This document shows positions 8,040-17,664 of a stretch of DNA of 52,448 bases, one piece after another. Under the pieces are notes generated by a model. That model made no database searches, was not told the origin of the DNA, and saw only the letters and a list, made by a program, of their open reading frames with translations. Numbering within the stretch: the first letter of the stretch is position 1; every line of letters begins with the position of its first letter. Both the position numbers and the translations under genes were made by a program. Origin of the DNA: Eshraghiella sp045124255 (GTDB taxonomy: Bacteria; Bacillota; Clostridia; Lachnospirales; Lachnospiraceae); the NCBI GenBank assembly GCA_045124255.1, contig JBGVLM010000023.1:1-52448 (forward strand), given 5' to 3'.

Positions 8040-9209
8040 ATGAGTAAGAAAAAAATTGTTTTATCTGTAGTTGCAGGTCTGCTTGCAGTAGTTATGCTTG
8101 CAGGAATTATTTTGGAAATGGTATATATTAATGCCCTTCAGAAGAAAAATGAAAAGCTTGAAAGCTTTGTTGAGAAGAATTTTAATATTGACATTGATAA
8201 GTGGGATGGTAATAAGGTTGCTTTTACAGAGGCAGATTTGGTTGATGACCTTAGTGATGTAATTGACGAAGCATTGGGAATATATATCAATGGTAATACA
8301 TTTGAGGAATTTGCCAAGAACTTTATCGCAGAGATTGAGGGCGAATATATGGAAATCCATGAAATATATGATGATACGGCAGTAGTTGAAGCATATAAAA
8401 CAGGGGATAACTCAAAGCTTTCAGAGGAAGATTTGTATGTGCTGAATAAAGCAACAGAAATAATTGATGATATTATTACGGACGGAATGACTGATTATGA
8501 GAAGGAACTTGCTGTTTATGAATGGCAGGTAAAATATGTAAATTACAATGAGGAGGCTTTTGCAGCAATTCCTGATGATATTGAAAATTACTATTATAAG
8601 CCTTATGGTGTTTTAAGATATCATACAGCGATTTGTGTCGGAAATGCTACAACATTTAAGCTCTTTATGGATTTACTCGGTATTGACTGTAAAATTATTC
8701 ACTCTACGGAAGAGGGCGAGCATGCATGGAATATGGTATGCCTTGATGATGAATGGTATCATGTAGACGTAACCTTTGACAGCACAATGAATGGTGAACC
8801 TACATATGATTACTTCAATGTACCTGACAGCTTCAAGGAGGATGGCGGTTATCCTTGGGACAGAAATGAATTCCCTGAGGCAAACTCACTCAAATACACA
8901 TATATTGTAAAAAATGCAGTAAAATTTGAGAAACTTGAAGATGTTCCTCAGCTTGTAAAGGACGCCATTGACAATAATCAGAGCAGCCTTATTTTAATGA
9001 GTGATGAGGATATGTATCAGATAGAAATGGTTATTGACAGCATTTCCGAAAGACTTTCCAATAATATTTGGGTTTATGTGTCAAACATGGCTGAAACAGA
9101 AGATGGCTATGTGTATATAATCGGCATTTATAATGAAGAGTTCGACTATGACTATGATTACGACGAAGATTTGGAAGGTATTGACAGCATAATTGACGAA
9201 ATATTTTAG
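8040..9209 (+). CDS. Membrane-anchored transglutaminase-like protein
   Basis: A 389-residue protein with one N-terminal membrane segment (about 6-30), so the bulk is outside the cell. The core has the transglutaminase/protease triad: Cys 199 in HTAICVGNATTF, His 228 in GEHAWNMV, Asp 243 in WYHVDVTFD. Such extracytoplasmic domains act as cysteine proteases, crosslinkers or peptidoglycan-linked enzymes. The C-terminal tail is very acidic with Asp-Tyr repeats. The ATG follows the upstream stop by one base, and GGAG lies in the preceding codons, so translation is probably coupled. Next to an acyltransferase machine it may act on surface polymers; that is inferred. Confidence 0.85.
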   Translation: MSKKKIVLSVVAGLLAVVMLAGIILEMVYINALQKKNEKLESFVEKNFNIDIDKWDGNKVAFTEADLVDDLSDVIDEALGIYINGNTFEEFAKNFIAEIEGEYMEIHEIYDDTAVVEAYKTGDNSKLSEEDLYVLNKATEIIDDIITDGMTDYEKELAVYEWQVKYVNYNEEAFAAIPDDIENYYYKPYGVLRYHTAICVGNATTFKLFMDLLGIDCKIIHSTEEGEHAWNMVCLDDEWYHVDVTFDSTMNGEPTYDYFNVPDSFKEDGGYPWDRNEFPEANSLKYTYIVKNAVKFEKLEDVPQLVKDAIDNNQSSLILMSDEDMYQIEMVIDSISERLSNNIWVYVSNMAETEDGYVYIIGIYNEEFDYDYDYDEDLEGIDSIIDEIF

Positions 9210-9217
9210 GTGAGAAA

Positions 9218-10585
9218 ATGGTTTTTTCCGGATTAAATTTCCTATTTATATTTTTACCTGTAGTAATTGCCTTATATTATATTTGTCCCAAGCAGTTCCG
9301 TAATGCGGTGCTGCTTGTGGCAAGTCTTGTTTTCTACGCATGGGGAGAACCGAAATACATTATTATAATGCTTGCATCAACGGTTTTTGATTATGTGAAC
9401 GGTATTTTACTCGGTATTTTTAAAAATAAAAAAATAAGATGGGCAGAAATACTTATATTGGTTATATCTGTAGTCGGTAATTTGGGAGTTCTTGGGGTAT
9501 TTAAATATGCCGGTCCGCATATCGGGCTGGCATTACCAATAGGAATTTCTTTTTATACTTTTCAGACAATGTCCTATACGATTGATGTTTTTAGGGGCGA
9601 TGTTAAAGCACAGAAGAATTTCCTTAAGTTTGCCACCTATGTAACAATGTTTCCGCAGCTTATCGCAGGACCTATTGTCAGATACAGGACTGTTGCGAAG
9701 CAGCTTGATGACAGAATAATGTCAGTGGACAAATTTGCAGCAGGAATCAAAAGATTTGTGACGGGACTTGGCAAAAAGGTTCTGCTTGCCAATCTTGCCG
9801 GACAGCTTTGGGAATATTCATTGAATACGGCTTCGGACGAGAGAACCGTACTGCTTGCATGGCTTGGTGCAATAGGATATACCTTTCAGATATATTTTGA
9901 TTTCAGCGGATATTCCGATATGGCAATCGGACTCGGCAAGATGTTCGGTTTTGATTATGAGGAGAACTTCAATTATCCGTATACGGGCAGAAGCATTACA
10001 GAATTCTGGAGGAGATGGCATATATCATTAAGCACATGGTTTAAGGAGTATGTGTATATACCGCTTGGAGGCAACAGAAAGGGCAATGTAAGACAGATTA
10101 TTAATATAATGATTGTATGGACTCTGACCGGAGTATGGCATGGAGCAACAGTTAATTTCATGGTATGGGGTATATATTTCGGAGTGTTACTTATTCTTGA
10201 AAAACTGTTCCTTGGTAAAGTCCTTAATAAAATACCAAAGTTTCTGTCACATTTATATATGCTTGTTCTGGTGGTGTTCGGCTGGGTCATTTTTGCAATA
10301 GATGATTTCGGAGAGATAATCAGATATTTTGGGTGCATGTTCGGAAGCAACGGCGTGTATGATATGAATTCGATATATACGGCACTAAAATTTATTATCC
10401 TTATCGTTATGTGTGCAGCCGGCTCAACCTCTCTGCCGTCACGGCTGTCGGCAAAGCTTTGCGGCAAAATGCCTGCCGTATTAAGGACTGTAGCGGAAAA
10501 TGCTTTTATTATAGTTGTTTTTATCATATCAGCTGCATTGATTGTCGGGGATTCCTATAATCCTTTCCTGTATTTCAGGTTTTAG
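9218..10585 (+). CDS. MBOAT family O-acyltransferase (AlgI/DltB-like)
   Basis: A 455-residue polytopic membrane protein of the membrane-bound O-acyltransferase family. The opening (FSGLNFLFIFLPVV) and the motifs FPQLIAGPIVRY and FWRRWHISLSTWFKEYVYIPLGG are hallmarks of AlgI-like proteins. The catalytic His is in TGVWHGATVNF, about residue 307. These proteins move acetyl groups across the membrane for O-acetylation of polysaccharides outside. It starts 8 bases after the transglutaminase gene and is followed 12 bases later by a DHHW protein, the usual partner. A glycan target in the wall or capsule is likely but cannot be named. Confidence 0.95.
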   Translation: MVFSGLNFLFIFLPVVIALYYICPKQFRNAVLLVASLVFYAWGEPKYIIIMLASTVFDYVNGILLGIFKNKKIRWAEILILVISVVGNLGVLGVFKYAGPHIGLALPIGISFYTFQTMSYTIDVFRGDVKAQKNFLKFATYVTMFPQLIAGPIVRYRTVAKQLDDRIMSVDKFAAGIKRFVTGLGKKVLLANLAGQLWEYSLNTASDERTVLLAWLGAIGYTFQIYFDFSGYSDMAIGLGKMFGFDYEENFNYPYTGRSITEFWRRWHISLSTWFKEYVYIPLGGNRKGNVRQIINIMIVWTLTGVWHGATVNFMVWGIYFGVLLILEKLFLGKVLNKIPKFLSHLYMLVLVVFGWVIFAIDDFGEIIRYFGCMFGSNGVYDMNSIYTALKFIILIVMCAAGSTSLPSRLSAKLCGKMPAVLRTVAENAFIIVVFIISAALIVGDSYNPFLYFRF

Positions 10586-10597
10586 GAGGTAAACAGC

Positions 10598-11713
10598 ATG
10601 AAAAAAGAAAATTTATTTACCGTAATTATTTTTCTCGGAATGCTCTTTGCAGGAGGAATAATGTTTTGGCTGATTCCTGACAGGAAATTTTCAGAAAATG
10701 AAAACAGATATCTTGAAGAGAGGCCGGCAATCAGCAAAGAGGGTCTGCTGTCCGGTGATTATATGGAGAAATTTGATGAATATGTGTCAGACCAGTTTCC
10801 TTTGCGGAATCCGCTGATGGCAGCTGCTTCATCCTATAAATACCTGATTGGAATGAGGGATATTAACGGAGCTTATGTGGGAAGCGACGGATATCTTATG
10901 AATAAAACAGAAACTTATCAGGCAGATGATGAACGAATTGATAAAAATCTGACATACTTAAATGCTTTTTTTGAAAAATATCAGGATAAGCTTGGTCAGG
11001 AAAATATATGCTTCATGCTTGTACCGGAATCGGCAATGGTCATTGAGGATAAACTGCCGGCTTTTGCTGAGGCGGAATGGGAAAAAGAACTTCTTAACAG
11101 TATACGCAGTGAGATTAAAGGAGCTTTCGTAATTGAGCCCGAAAAAGAAATGTTAAAATCTGACAGGCAGTTATATTACAAAACCGACCACCATTGGACA
11201 ACTTTCGGAGCGTTTGAAGCGTATAAGGTATATGCTTCCCATTACGGAATTGCCGTTGATGAGGCAGAACACAGCTTTTGTGAGGTCAGTGATTCGTTTC
11301 AGGGAACCTTATATTCCAAGGTACTTCTTCCGGATACGGAAGGCGACAGCGTTGTTATCGATACAAAATACAATGATGTAATGATTACCGCTGACAATGA
11401 GGAGAAAATGCTGTATGATTTGGAGGCCCTTAATCAGAAGGATAAGTATGAAGTTTTTCTTGGCGGCAATTACGGAATTGTTGAAATTAACGGTAACGGA
11501 GAAGGCAATCTGTTGATAATTAAGGATTCATTCGCCAATTCATTTGTGCCGTTCCTCACGGATGATTACGAAAAAATAATAATGATTGATTTAAGATACT
11601 ATATGGGTAACGTGGGTATGCTTATCGAAAAAGAAAATATTACCAATGTACTTGTACTGTATCAAATTACCAATTTCATTTCTGACGAAAATATGATAAA
11701 ACTGGGATTGTAA
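10598..11713 (+). CDS. DHHW protein, AlgJ/AlgX-like acetylation partner
   Basis: A 371-residue extracytoplasmic protein with one N-terminal membrane anchor (about 6-26). The family-naming TDHHW motif is at about 196-200 in a YYKTDHHWTTFGAF context, and a KDSFANSFVPF motif near the C-terminus supplies the Ser-containing block, as in AlgJ/AlgX SGNH-like hydrolases. With the MBOAT protein it should complete the transfer of acetyl groups onto a surface glycan. AGGAGG precedes the ATG. Last gene of the operon that begins at 7517. Confidence 0.9.
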   Translation: MKKENLFTVIIFLGMLFAGGIMFWLIPDRKFSENENRYLEERPAISKEGLLSGDYMEKFDEYVSDQFPLRNPLMAAASSYKYLIGMRDINGAYVGSDGYLMNKTETYQADDERIDKNLTYLNAFFEKYQDKLGQENICFMLVPESAMVIEDKLPAFAEAEWEKELLNSIRSEIKGAFVIEPEKEMLKSDRQLYYKTDHHWTTFGAFEAYKVYASHYGIAVDEAEHSFCEVSDSFQGTLYSKVLLPDTEGDSVVIDTKYNDVMITADNEEKMLYDLEALNQKDKYEVFLGGNYGIVEINGNGEGNLLIIKDSFANSFVPFLTDDYEKIIMIDLRYYMGNVGMLIEKENITNVLVLYQITNFISDENMIKLGL

Positions 11714-11772
11714 AAAAAATCATAATTTGTTATTATTAAATTTAAGTCTACACATTTTGGAGGAATGCACTT

Positions 11773-13437
11773 ATGGATAATGAGGCAGTTGTGTCAAAGA
11801 ATTTTATAGAACAGATTATTGATAAAGATATTTCAGAAGGACATTGCAGGGTCGTTAAGACAAGATTTCCGCCTGAGCCAAACGGATATCTTCATATCGG
11901 ACATGCAAAGTCAATACTTCTCAACTATGGTCTTGCCAAGGAATACGGCGGACAGTTTAACATGAGATTTGACGATACTAATCCGACCAAGGAGAAGGTT
12001 GAGTTCGTCGATTCAATTAAGGCAGATGTTGAGTGGCTCGGTGCAGATTATGAAGACAGACTGTTTTTTGCGTCTGATTATTTTCAGATTATGTACGAGG
12101 CTGCAATTAAATTAATTAAAAAAGGCAAGGCGTATGTATGTGATTTGTCCCCTGACGAAATCAGGGAATACAGGGGAACATTAACTGAGCCGGGCAGGAA
12201 CAGTCCGTACAGAGAGCGTTCAATAGAAGAGAACCTTGAGTTGTTCGAGAATATGAAGAACGGAATGTATGAGGATGGTTCAAAGGTGTTAAGAGCCAAG
12301 ATTGATATGGCTTCGCCTAATATTAATATGAGGGACCCGATTATTTACCGTGTTGCACATCAGTCACATCACAGACAGGGAGACAAATGGTGCATTTATC
12401 CTATGTACGATTTTGCACATCCGATTGAGGACGCTACTGAAGGAATTACACATTCCATCTGTACGCTCGAATTTGAGGACCACAGACCTCTCTATGACTG
12501 GGTTGTGAATGAACTGGAGTATGAGAATCCTCCTAAGCAGATTGAATTTGCAAAGCTGTATCTTACCAATGTTGTAACAGGTAAGCGTTATATTAAGAGA
12601 CTTGTAGAGGAAGGAATTGTTGACGGCTGGGATGACCCGCGTCTTGTATCTCTTGCTGCACTCAGAAGAAGGGGATTTACTCCTGAGTCAATTAAGATGT
12701 TTGTAGATTTAGTGGGGGTTGCTAAAGCAAACAGCTCAGTTGACTATGCAATGCTTGAATATTGCATAAGAGAGGACTTAAAGCTTAAGAGACCAAGAGT
12801 TATGGCAGTTCTTGATCCGGTTAAATTAATAATTGATAATTATCCTGAAGGACAGGTTGAAATGCTTGAGGTTCCTAATAATCTTGAGAATCCTGAACTT
12901 GGCAGCAGACAGGTACCGTTTAGCAGGGAGCTTTACATTGAGAGAGAGGATTTCATGGAGGTTCCGCCTAACAAATACTATCGTCTGTACCCGGGTAACG
13001 AGGTAAGACTTATGAATGCTTATTTTGTAACCTGTACGGATTTTGTTAAGGATGAGAACGGCAATGTAACCGAGATTCATTGTACCTATGACCCTGAGAC
13101 CAAGAGCGGTTCCGGCTTTACCGGACGTAAGGTTAAGGGCACAATCCATTGGGTAAGTGCAGGTGAGGCTGTTGTTGCCGAAGCAAGATTATATGAGAAC
13201 ATTGTTGATGAGGAAAAGGGTGTTTATAATGAGGACGGAAGTCTTAACCTTAATCCGAATTCACTTACGGTAGTTGATAAATGCTATATTGAGCCTTGTG
13301 TAAAGAATGCTAAGGCTTACGAAAGCTTTCAGTTTGTAAGAAATGGATTTTTCTGTGTGGACTGCAAAGATTCTACTGATGAGAAGCCGGTGTTCAACAG
13401 AATTGTTTCATTAAAGAGTTCTTTTAAATTAAAATAA
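11773..13437 (+). CDS. glnS: Glutaminyl-tRNA synthetase
   Basis: A 554-residue class I synthetase of the GlnRS type. PPEPNGYLHIGHAKS carries the HIGH signature at 41-44. The blocks CTLEFEDHRPLYDW and DDPRLVSLAALRRRGF mark it as GlnRS rather than GluRS, and the C-terminal anticodon-binding beta barrels are present. The second signature, VMSKR in E. coli, reads VVTGKR here (about residue 270). Many Firmicutes lack GlnRS and amidate Glu-tRNA instead, so its presence says this lineage can charge tRNA-Gln directly. TTGGAGG precedes the ATG. No T-box was seen in the short upstream gap. Confidence 0.95.
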   Translation: MDNEAVVSKNFIEQIIDKDISEGHCRVVKTRFPPEPNGYLHIGHAKSILLNYGLAKEYGGQFNMRFDDTNPTKEKVEFVDSIKADVEWLGADYEDRLFFASDYFQIMYEAAIKLIKKGKAYVCDLSPDEIREYRGTLTEPGRNSPYRERSIEENLELFENMKNGMYEDGSKVLRAKIDMASPNINMRDPIIYRVAHQSHHRQGDKWCIYPMYDFAHPIEDATEGITHSICTLEFEDHRPLYDWVVNELEYENPPKQIEFAKLYLTNVVTGKRYIKRLVEEGIVDGWDDPRLVSLAALRRRGFTPESIKMFVDLVGVAKANSSVDYAMLEYCIREDLKLKRPRVMAVLDPVKLIIDNYPEGQVEMLEVPNNLENPELGSRQVPFSRELYIEREDFMEVPPNKYYRLYPGNEVRLMNAYFVTCTDFVKDENGNVTEIHCTYDPETKSGSGFTGRKVKGTIHWVSAGEAVVAEARLYENIVDEEKGVYNEDGSLNLNPNSLTVVDKCYIEPCVKNAKAYESFQFVRNGFFCVDCKDSTDEKPVFNRIVSLKSSFKLK

Positions 13438-13450
13438 TTGGAGGATTATC

Positions 13451-14293
13451 ATGGGTGTTTTTTCCGGACTGGAGTCTATGGGATTTGCGGGGTTGTCAAA
13501 TGTAAAAATATATGAAGAAGAGAAACAGGAGACTGCGGCTGTCAAAGCAGATAAGCCGGTGGTTCCTGTTGTACAGGAATCGGACTTCCTTTTTGAAAAG
13601 AAAATGTCCTGTCCTGTTTGTGACAGGGAATTTAAGACCAAAACAGTTAAGACCGGTAAGCCAAGACTTTTGGGAGCTGATTCCGACCTTCGACCAAAGT
13701 ATTCGGGGATTGATTCTATTAAATATGATGCAATTGTTTGTCCTAACTGCGGATATGCAGCACTGAGCCGATTTTTCAGTTATATGACAAGTGCTCAGGC
13801 AAAATTAATCCGTGAGAATGTAGCAAATGGGTTTAAGGGTATTCCGAAGAGCGGAGAGACCTACACATACGAAGAAGCGATTAACCGTCATAAGCTGGCA
13901 TTGTATAATTCGATTGTCAAGAAGAGCAAGAACAGCGAGAAGGCATATACCTGCCTGAAAATAGCATGGCTGTACCGTGGAATGAGAGAAAATCTTCCGG
14001 CGGATACTGCCGATATAGAAGCTGTTAAGAAGCAGTGCCTTAAGAATGAGCAGGAGATGATTTCAAATGCTTTTGAGGGATTTTCTGTCAGCCGTGCCAG
14101 AGAGGATTTTCCAATCTGTGGTATGGATGAATGTACATTTGATTATCTTCTCGCAGATTTGGCATTTAAGCTCGGTAAGTATGATACTGCAAGCAAATAC
14201 GCATCAGAGGTAATTGTTGCAAGGACTGCGAACACGAAGCTTAAAGAACGTGCCCGCAATCTAAGGGATGAGATTAAGAGTAAGTTAAAGTGA
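13451..14293 (+). CDS. DUF2225 zinc-ribbon protein
   Basis: A 280-residue cytoplasmic DUF2225 protein of unknown function. Two CxxC pairs at about 56-59 (CPVC) and 97-100 (CPNC) should bind zinc, with the family block LGADSDLRPKYSGID between them. The C-terminal half is helical with repeat-like character (residues 150-280), resembling TPR arrays. GGAGG lies 8 bases before the ATG. It is 13 bases after glnS and overlaps the following sulfatase-like gene by one base, so it may be part of that transcription unit. Confidence 0.88.
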   Translation: MGVFSGLESMGFAGLSNVKIYEEEKQETAAVKADKPVVPVVQESDFLFEKKMSCPVCDREFKTKTVKTGKPRLLGADSDLRPKYSGIDSIKYDAIVCPNCGYAALSRFFSYMTSAQAKLIRENVANGFKGIPKSGETYTYEEAINRHKLALYNSIVKKSKNSEKAYTCLKIAWLYRGMRENLPADTADIEAVKKQCLKNEQEMISNAFEGFSVSRAREDFPICGMDECTFDYLLADLAFKLGKYDTASKYASEVIVARTANTKLKERARNLRDEIKSKLK

Positions 14294-16323
14294 TGGAAAT
14301 TAAAATTAAAGAAACTAAATTCGGAAAGAAATTCAATGAAGTATGGAATAATAAATTCTTTGGCAATGTGTGGATAAGGCTGGGATTGTTGTCAGTTCTT
14401 CTGAACATAATCGTAGAAGCCTTAAGCCGTCATTCGTTATGGGACGGCATATCCCATATATGGGTTAATCCGCCGGCATTTATATATAACTGCCTGATGA
14501 TATTTTTTACACTGTCATTTGCCGTATTTTTCAAGAAAAGAATTTTTGTCTGTGTACTGGTCAGTACCATATGGATTGGCATGGGTATTGTTAACTGCAT
14601 AATGCTTTCTTTCAGAAAGACTCCGTTTACAGCACCGGATTGTAAGAATCTGTCTGATTTCTTCAAGGTGCTTCCGCAGTATTTCAGTACTTTTCAGGTT
14701 GTACTGATTATTGTACTTATTGTTTTGGTTATAGCAGGCATAATTATTTTTGCAATAAGGAGTCCTAAGATTAAGACCAAAATCAATTATATTATGTGCG
14801 GACTTGTTACTGCGGTTTCATTTGGTGCGGTAATGCTGCTTTCCAATATTGGCCCGAAACTTGGATTCCTCGCAGAAAATTTTGGTAACATTGCCAATGC
14901 GTATAAGAAATACGGTTTTGGGTACTGCTTCTTCAGCTCTGTTTTTGACAGCGGAATAGACAAGCCGAAGGACTACAACAAGGACACTATTCAGAATCTT
15001 GTTCAGGAGATGGATACACAGGCTCCTGAGGTACTTGATGATAATGCAGAGGTTGACCCGGAAAAGGTTCATCCGAACATTGTATTTGTACAGCTTGAGT
15101 CATTGTTTGACCCGACTCTTTTGAAAGGCCTTGAGTTTTCGGAGGAACCGCTTCCTAATCTGAAGAAGCTGTATGCAAATTTCTCTTCAGGATATCTTTC
15201 AGTTCCTTCTTTTGGTGCAGGAACGGCAAATACGGAATTTGAGGTTATTACCGGAATGAATCTCGATGATTTCGGTCCGGGCGAATATCCTTACAAAACC
15301 GTTCTTAAAGATAATGCCTGTGAGTCAATCTGTTATTATTTGAAGGCTTATGGTTATACAACCAATGCACTTCATAATAACGAGGGTGATTTTTACCAGA
15401 GAAATTCGGTTTTCAGCCGTCTGGGCTTTGATACATTTACTTCAATTGAATATATTGAATCATATACGGAGACTCCGATGGGATGGGCTGAGGATGACTG
15501 TCTTATTGGAGAAATAACCGGAATGCTTAAGGAAACGGATACTCCTGATTTTGTGTACTGTATTTCAGTTCAGGGACATGGAGATTATCCTGCTCCGATT
15601 GAGGGTATGAATATTACCGTAAGCAATAATGATGTTACAGGTAATCCTGAGGGCTTTGAGTATTTTGTAAATCAGATTCATGAAATGGATAAATTTGTCG
15701 GCAACCTTATTGAAGAGGTAAACAAAATAGACGAAGATACCGTTATTGTATTCTACGGAGACCATCTTCCTACTTTTGATATTACGGATGAAGACCTTGA
15801 GAACGGAAATATTTATCAGACACAGTATGTTATCTGGAATAATTTCGGCCTTGAACATATTGATAAGGATATTGAAGCATTTCAGCTTTCATCAATGGTT
15901 ATGAGCCGTCTTGGTTTAAGCGGAGGCGTGATTTCAAAGCTTCACATGACCAACCTGGATGCTGAGAATCAGGAGGAATATCTTGATAAGCTTACACTTC
16001 TTGAATATGATTTGCTCTATGGTGACTGTGAGGCATATGAAGGAGAGAATCCATATACAATAACCAATCTTCAGATGGGTTATAAGAAAATAACCATTAA
16101 TAAGGTTACAGATTCTGATGACGGAGCCGTAATTACCGGAGCCAACTATACGGGCTGCAGTAAGGTAACTGTTAACGGTGAAATACATGAGACTGAGTTT
16201 ATTTCCAATAAAGAACTGCTTGTCAGGGATTATACTCTTGAAGAAGGCGACAAAATTGCCGTGGTTCAGGAGGACGAGAACGGAGATATTCTGAGCAGTA
16301 CAAGTATTTATGTAATTAAATAA
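14293..16323 (+). CDS. LTA-synthase-like sulfatase-superfamily membrane enzyme
   Basis: A 676-residue enzyme with about five N-terminal membrane segments and a large outer sulfatase-type domain, as in lipoteichoic acid synthase and related phosphoglycerol transferases. Metal and catalytic blocks: a VQLESLFD Glu, Thr about 311 in GAGTANTEFE (equivalent to the LtaS nucleophile Thr), WAEDDCLIGE, SVQGHGDYP and FYGDHLPTF. After the catalytic domain there is an extra beta-rich C-terminal domain of about 120 residues. The start used is the ATG in TGATG, overlapping the DUF2225 stop; an in-frame GTG one codon earlier is possible. It probably transfers phosphoglycerol or another polar group to wall glycolipid. 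Confidence 0.88.
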   Translation: MEIKIKETKFGKKFNEVWNNKFFGNVWIRLGLLSVLLNIIVEALSRHSLWDGISHIWVNPPAFIYNCLMIFFTLSFAVFFKKRIFVCVLVSTIWIGMGIVNCIMLSFRKTPFTAPDCKNLSDFFKVLPQYFSTFQVVLIIVLIVLVIAGIIIFAIRSPKIKTKINYIMCGLVTAVSFGAVMLLSNIGPKLGFLAENFGNIANAYKKYGFGYCFFSSVFDSGIDKPKDYNKDTIQNLVQEMDTQAPEVLDDNAEVDPEKVHPNIVFVQLESLFDPTLLKGLEFSEEPLPNLKKLYANFSSGYLSVPSFGAGTANTEFEVITGMNLDDFGPGEYPYKTVLKDNACESICYYLKAYGYTTNALHNNEGDFYQRNSVFSRLGFDTFTSIEYIESYTETPMGWAEDDCLIGEITGMLKETDTPDFVYCISVQGHGDYPAPIEGMNITVSNNDVTGNPEGFEYFVNQIHEMDKFVGNLIEEVNKIDEDTVIVFYGDHLPTFDITDEDLENGNIYQTQYVIWNNFGLEHIDKDIEAFQLSSMVMSRLGLSGGVISKLHMTNLDAENQEEYLDKLTLLEYDLLYGDCEAYEGENPYTITNLQMGYKKITINKVTDSDDGAVITGANYTGCSKVTVNGEIHETEFISNKELLVRDYTLEEGDKIAVVQEDENGDILSSTSIYVIK

Positions 16324-16327
16324 ATTT

Positions 16328-16375
16328 AAAAAAGCTTTTGCAGAACAGGTAAAACTGTTAGGCAAAAGCTTTTTT
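16328..16375 (+). terminator. Terminator after LTA-synthase-like gene
   Basis: AAAAAAGCTTTTGC pairs with GCAAAAGCTTTTTT around a 20-base loop. The A-run and T-run make it potentially bidirectional. It starts a few bases after the stop codon. Confidence 0.9.
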
Positions 16376-16474
16376 CATTTATTTAGAAAGGGATTTGTCA
16401 CACTAAAATGTGGAGAAATTTCTATAATGAAAATACTTTAATGAATTAACTTAGTGCATCGAGAAATATCTCTA

Positions 16475-16502
16475 TTTACTTTTTTTTTAAGAGTTATATA
16501 AT
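16475..16502 (+). promoter_or_regulatory. Candidate promoter of the lipoprotein-ABC region
   Basis: A perfect TATAAT at 16497-16502 has a poor -35 (TTTACT, 16475-16480) 16 bases upstream. It is 68 bases before the small ORF at 16571. The weak -35 suggests either low output or an activator. Confidence 0.5.
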
Positions 16503-16570
16503 AGTACTTGTAATTAGGTGGACAAAAAAATAAAATTTTAGCTTTAAAAGTTAAATGGAAGGGTGGTTTT

Positions 16571-16702
16571 ATGAGAAAAATCAAAAAAAATATTATTGGA
16601 GCAATTATCGGGGCTGTTGCAGTATGCAGTATACCAAGGCGTAGCGATGGCAGCAGTAATATTAATAAAGGAATTATGAGATATAAATTATGGGCAAATT
16701 AA
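16571..16702 (+). CDS. Small 43-residue peptide with signal-like N-terminus
   Basis: A short ORF beginning MRKIKKNIIGAIIGAVAVC, a basic head followed by a hydrophobic core as in a signal or leader peptide. GGAAGGGTGG sits 4 bases before the ATG. After the hydrophobic core the reading becomes polar (RRSDGSSN) and ends overlapping the next gene by 13 bases. In the neighbouring frame the same DNA reads GVAMAAVILIKEL then stop, which would complete a signal-peptide-like sequence with an AMA cleavage site, so a one-base frameshift is possible. Function unknown; it could be a leader peptide, a small exported peptide for the ABC transporters downstream, or a remnant. Confidence 0.4.
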   Translation: MRKIKKNIIGAIIGAVAVCSIPRRSDGSSNINKGIMRYKLWAN

Positions 16703-17589
16703 AAAGATATATTTTAATAATTTTAATATTATGTCAGGCGATTCCTCTTTGTGCATGCTCAGATAAAGACAAGGAACACGTAGAATGGAAGTTCAGTAAA
16801 AAAATGGCTCGTGTAGTGCAGGAAGATGGCTGGGTGTATACATTTGACTATTTGTATTCCAAGGATGGAGTGGAGAGTGATACCTTAATTCCGTTTCAAT
16901 TTTATGGTGTTAATCTTAGATACAGATATAATGATGCATATACCGAAACAATTAATACTACTGAGAATGGTAAGACTGTTACCAAGACAGTTCCTGCGGT
17001 AATACAGATGCTTGGAGGCGCGAATTCTCAGGGGATTAAGAATGATATGAAAAAAGTAGCAGATATTCTTGATTATCAGAACTGTAGTGTAACTCCTGAA
17101 GAATTGCTTGCAATTAATCCTGAGGATGTTACATTTGAGGAGTTGGACAAGGATTTGTTCTTCGGTCTGATACATGAGGCGTTGAATTCTGAGCCACATC
17201 CGGAAGGAGATAATGTGCTTCCTGTATATGCATTAATGACTGAACCCGAATACATTAATAATTATAAATTCCAGATTGGATTTGTAAGTGATATGGGAAC
17301 AGTTGATGTGATATATATTGATGTTTTATACAGAACGGGGGATGGATATAATGATTATATTCAACTGTCAGACATGGTTGATAATGGTACAGCAAATGAA
17401 GAACAGAAACAGGCATTTGATTTAATAAAGAGTATATCAGCCGGAATTGTTGAGGATAACAATTTAATTTATGAGTATGATGCCAATAAGGACAAGAATA
17501 TTGCAGATATTGATTTTTCAAGATTATACAGTTTCTTAAAAGATATTAAGAACCAAAATTATGATAAATATCTGTTGTATGCAGAGTAA
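16690..17589 (+). CDS. Lipoprotein of unknown function
   Basis: A 299-residue lipoprotein. The signal MGKLKRYILIILILCQAI ends in a lipobox PLCAC (Cys about 23). The mature part is mostly soluble, with no recognised motif. It is followed by a terminator and then two ABC ATPase-permease genes, so it may be their extracellular partner or a separate surface protein. The ATG overlaps the short upstream ORF. Ribosome site AAGGAATTATGAG is weak, which fits translational coupling. Confidence 0.7.
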   Translation: MGKLKRYILIILILCQAIPLCACSDKDKEHVEWKFSKKMARVVQEDGWVYTFDYLYSKDGVESDTLIPFQFYGVNLRYRYNDAYTETINTTENGKTVTKTVPAVIQMLGGANSQGIKNDMKKVADILDYQNCSVTPEELLAINPEDVTFEELDKDLFFGLIHEALNSEPHPEGDNVLPVYALMTEPEYINNYKFQIGFVSDMGTVDVIYIDVLYRTGDGYNDYIQLSDMVDNGTANEEQKQAFDLIKSISAGIVEDNNLIYEYDANKDKNIADIDFSRLYSFLKDIKNQNYDKYLLYAE

Positions 17590-17597
17590 GCTTTAAG

Positions 17598-17646
17598 AAT
17601 TTCAGCACCTTTGATTTTTAATAAAAGGTGCTGAAATTTCTGTTTT
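17598..17646 (+). terminator. Terminator after lipoprotein gene
   Basis: A perfect 15-bp stem (AATTTCAGCACCTTT, 17598-17612, with 17624-17638) is followed by TCTGTTTT. The T-run is short, so termination may be partial and allow read-through into the ABC genes 20 bases on. Confidence 0.7.
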
Positions 17647-17664
17647 ATGAAAGGTTGAAGATGT

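Noticed and set aside
16441..16495. GAGA-AATA-TCTC hairpin and T-run as a second terminator
   Set aside because: The stem is only four base pairs and lies just before a promoter.
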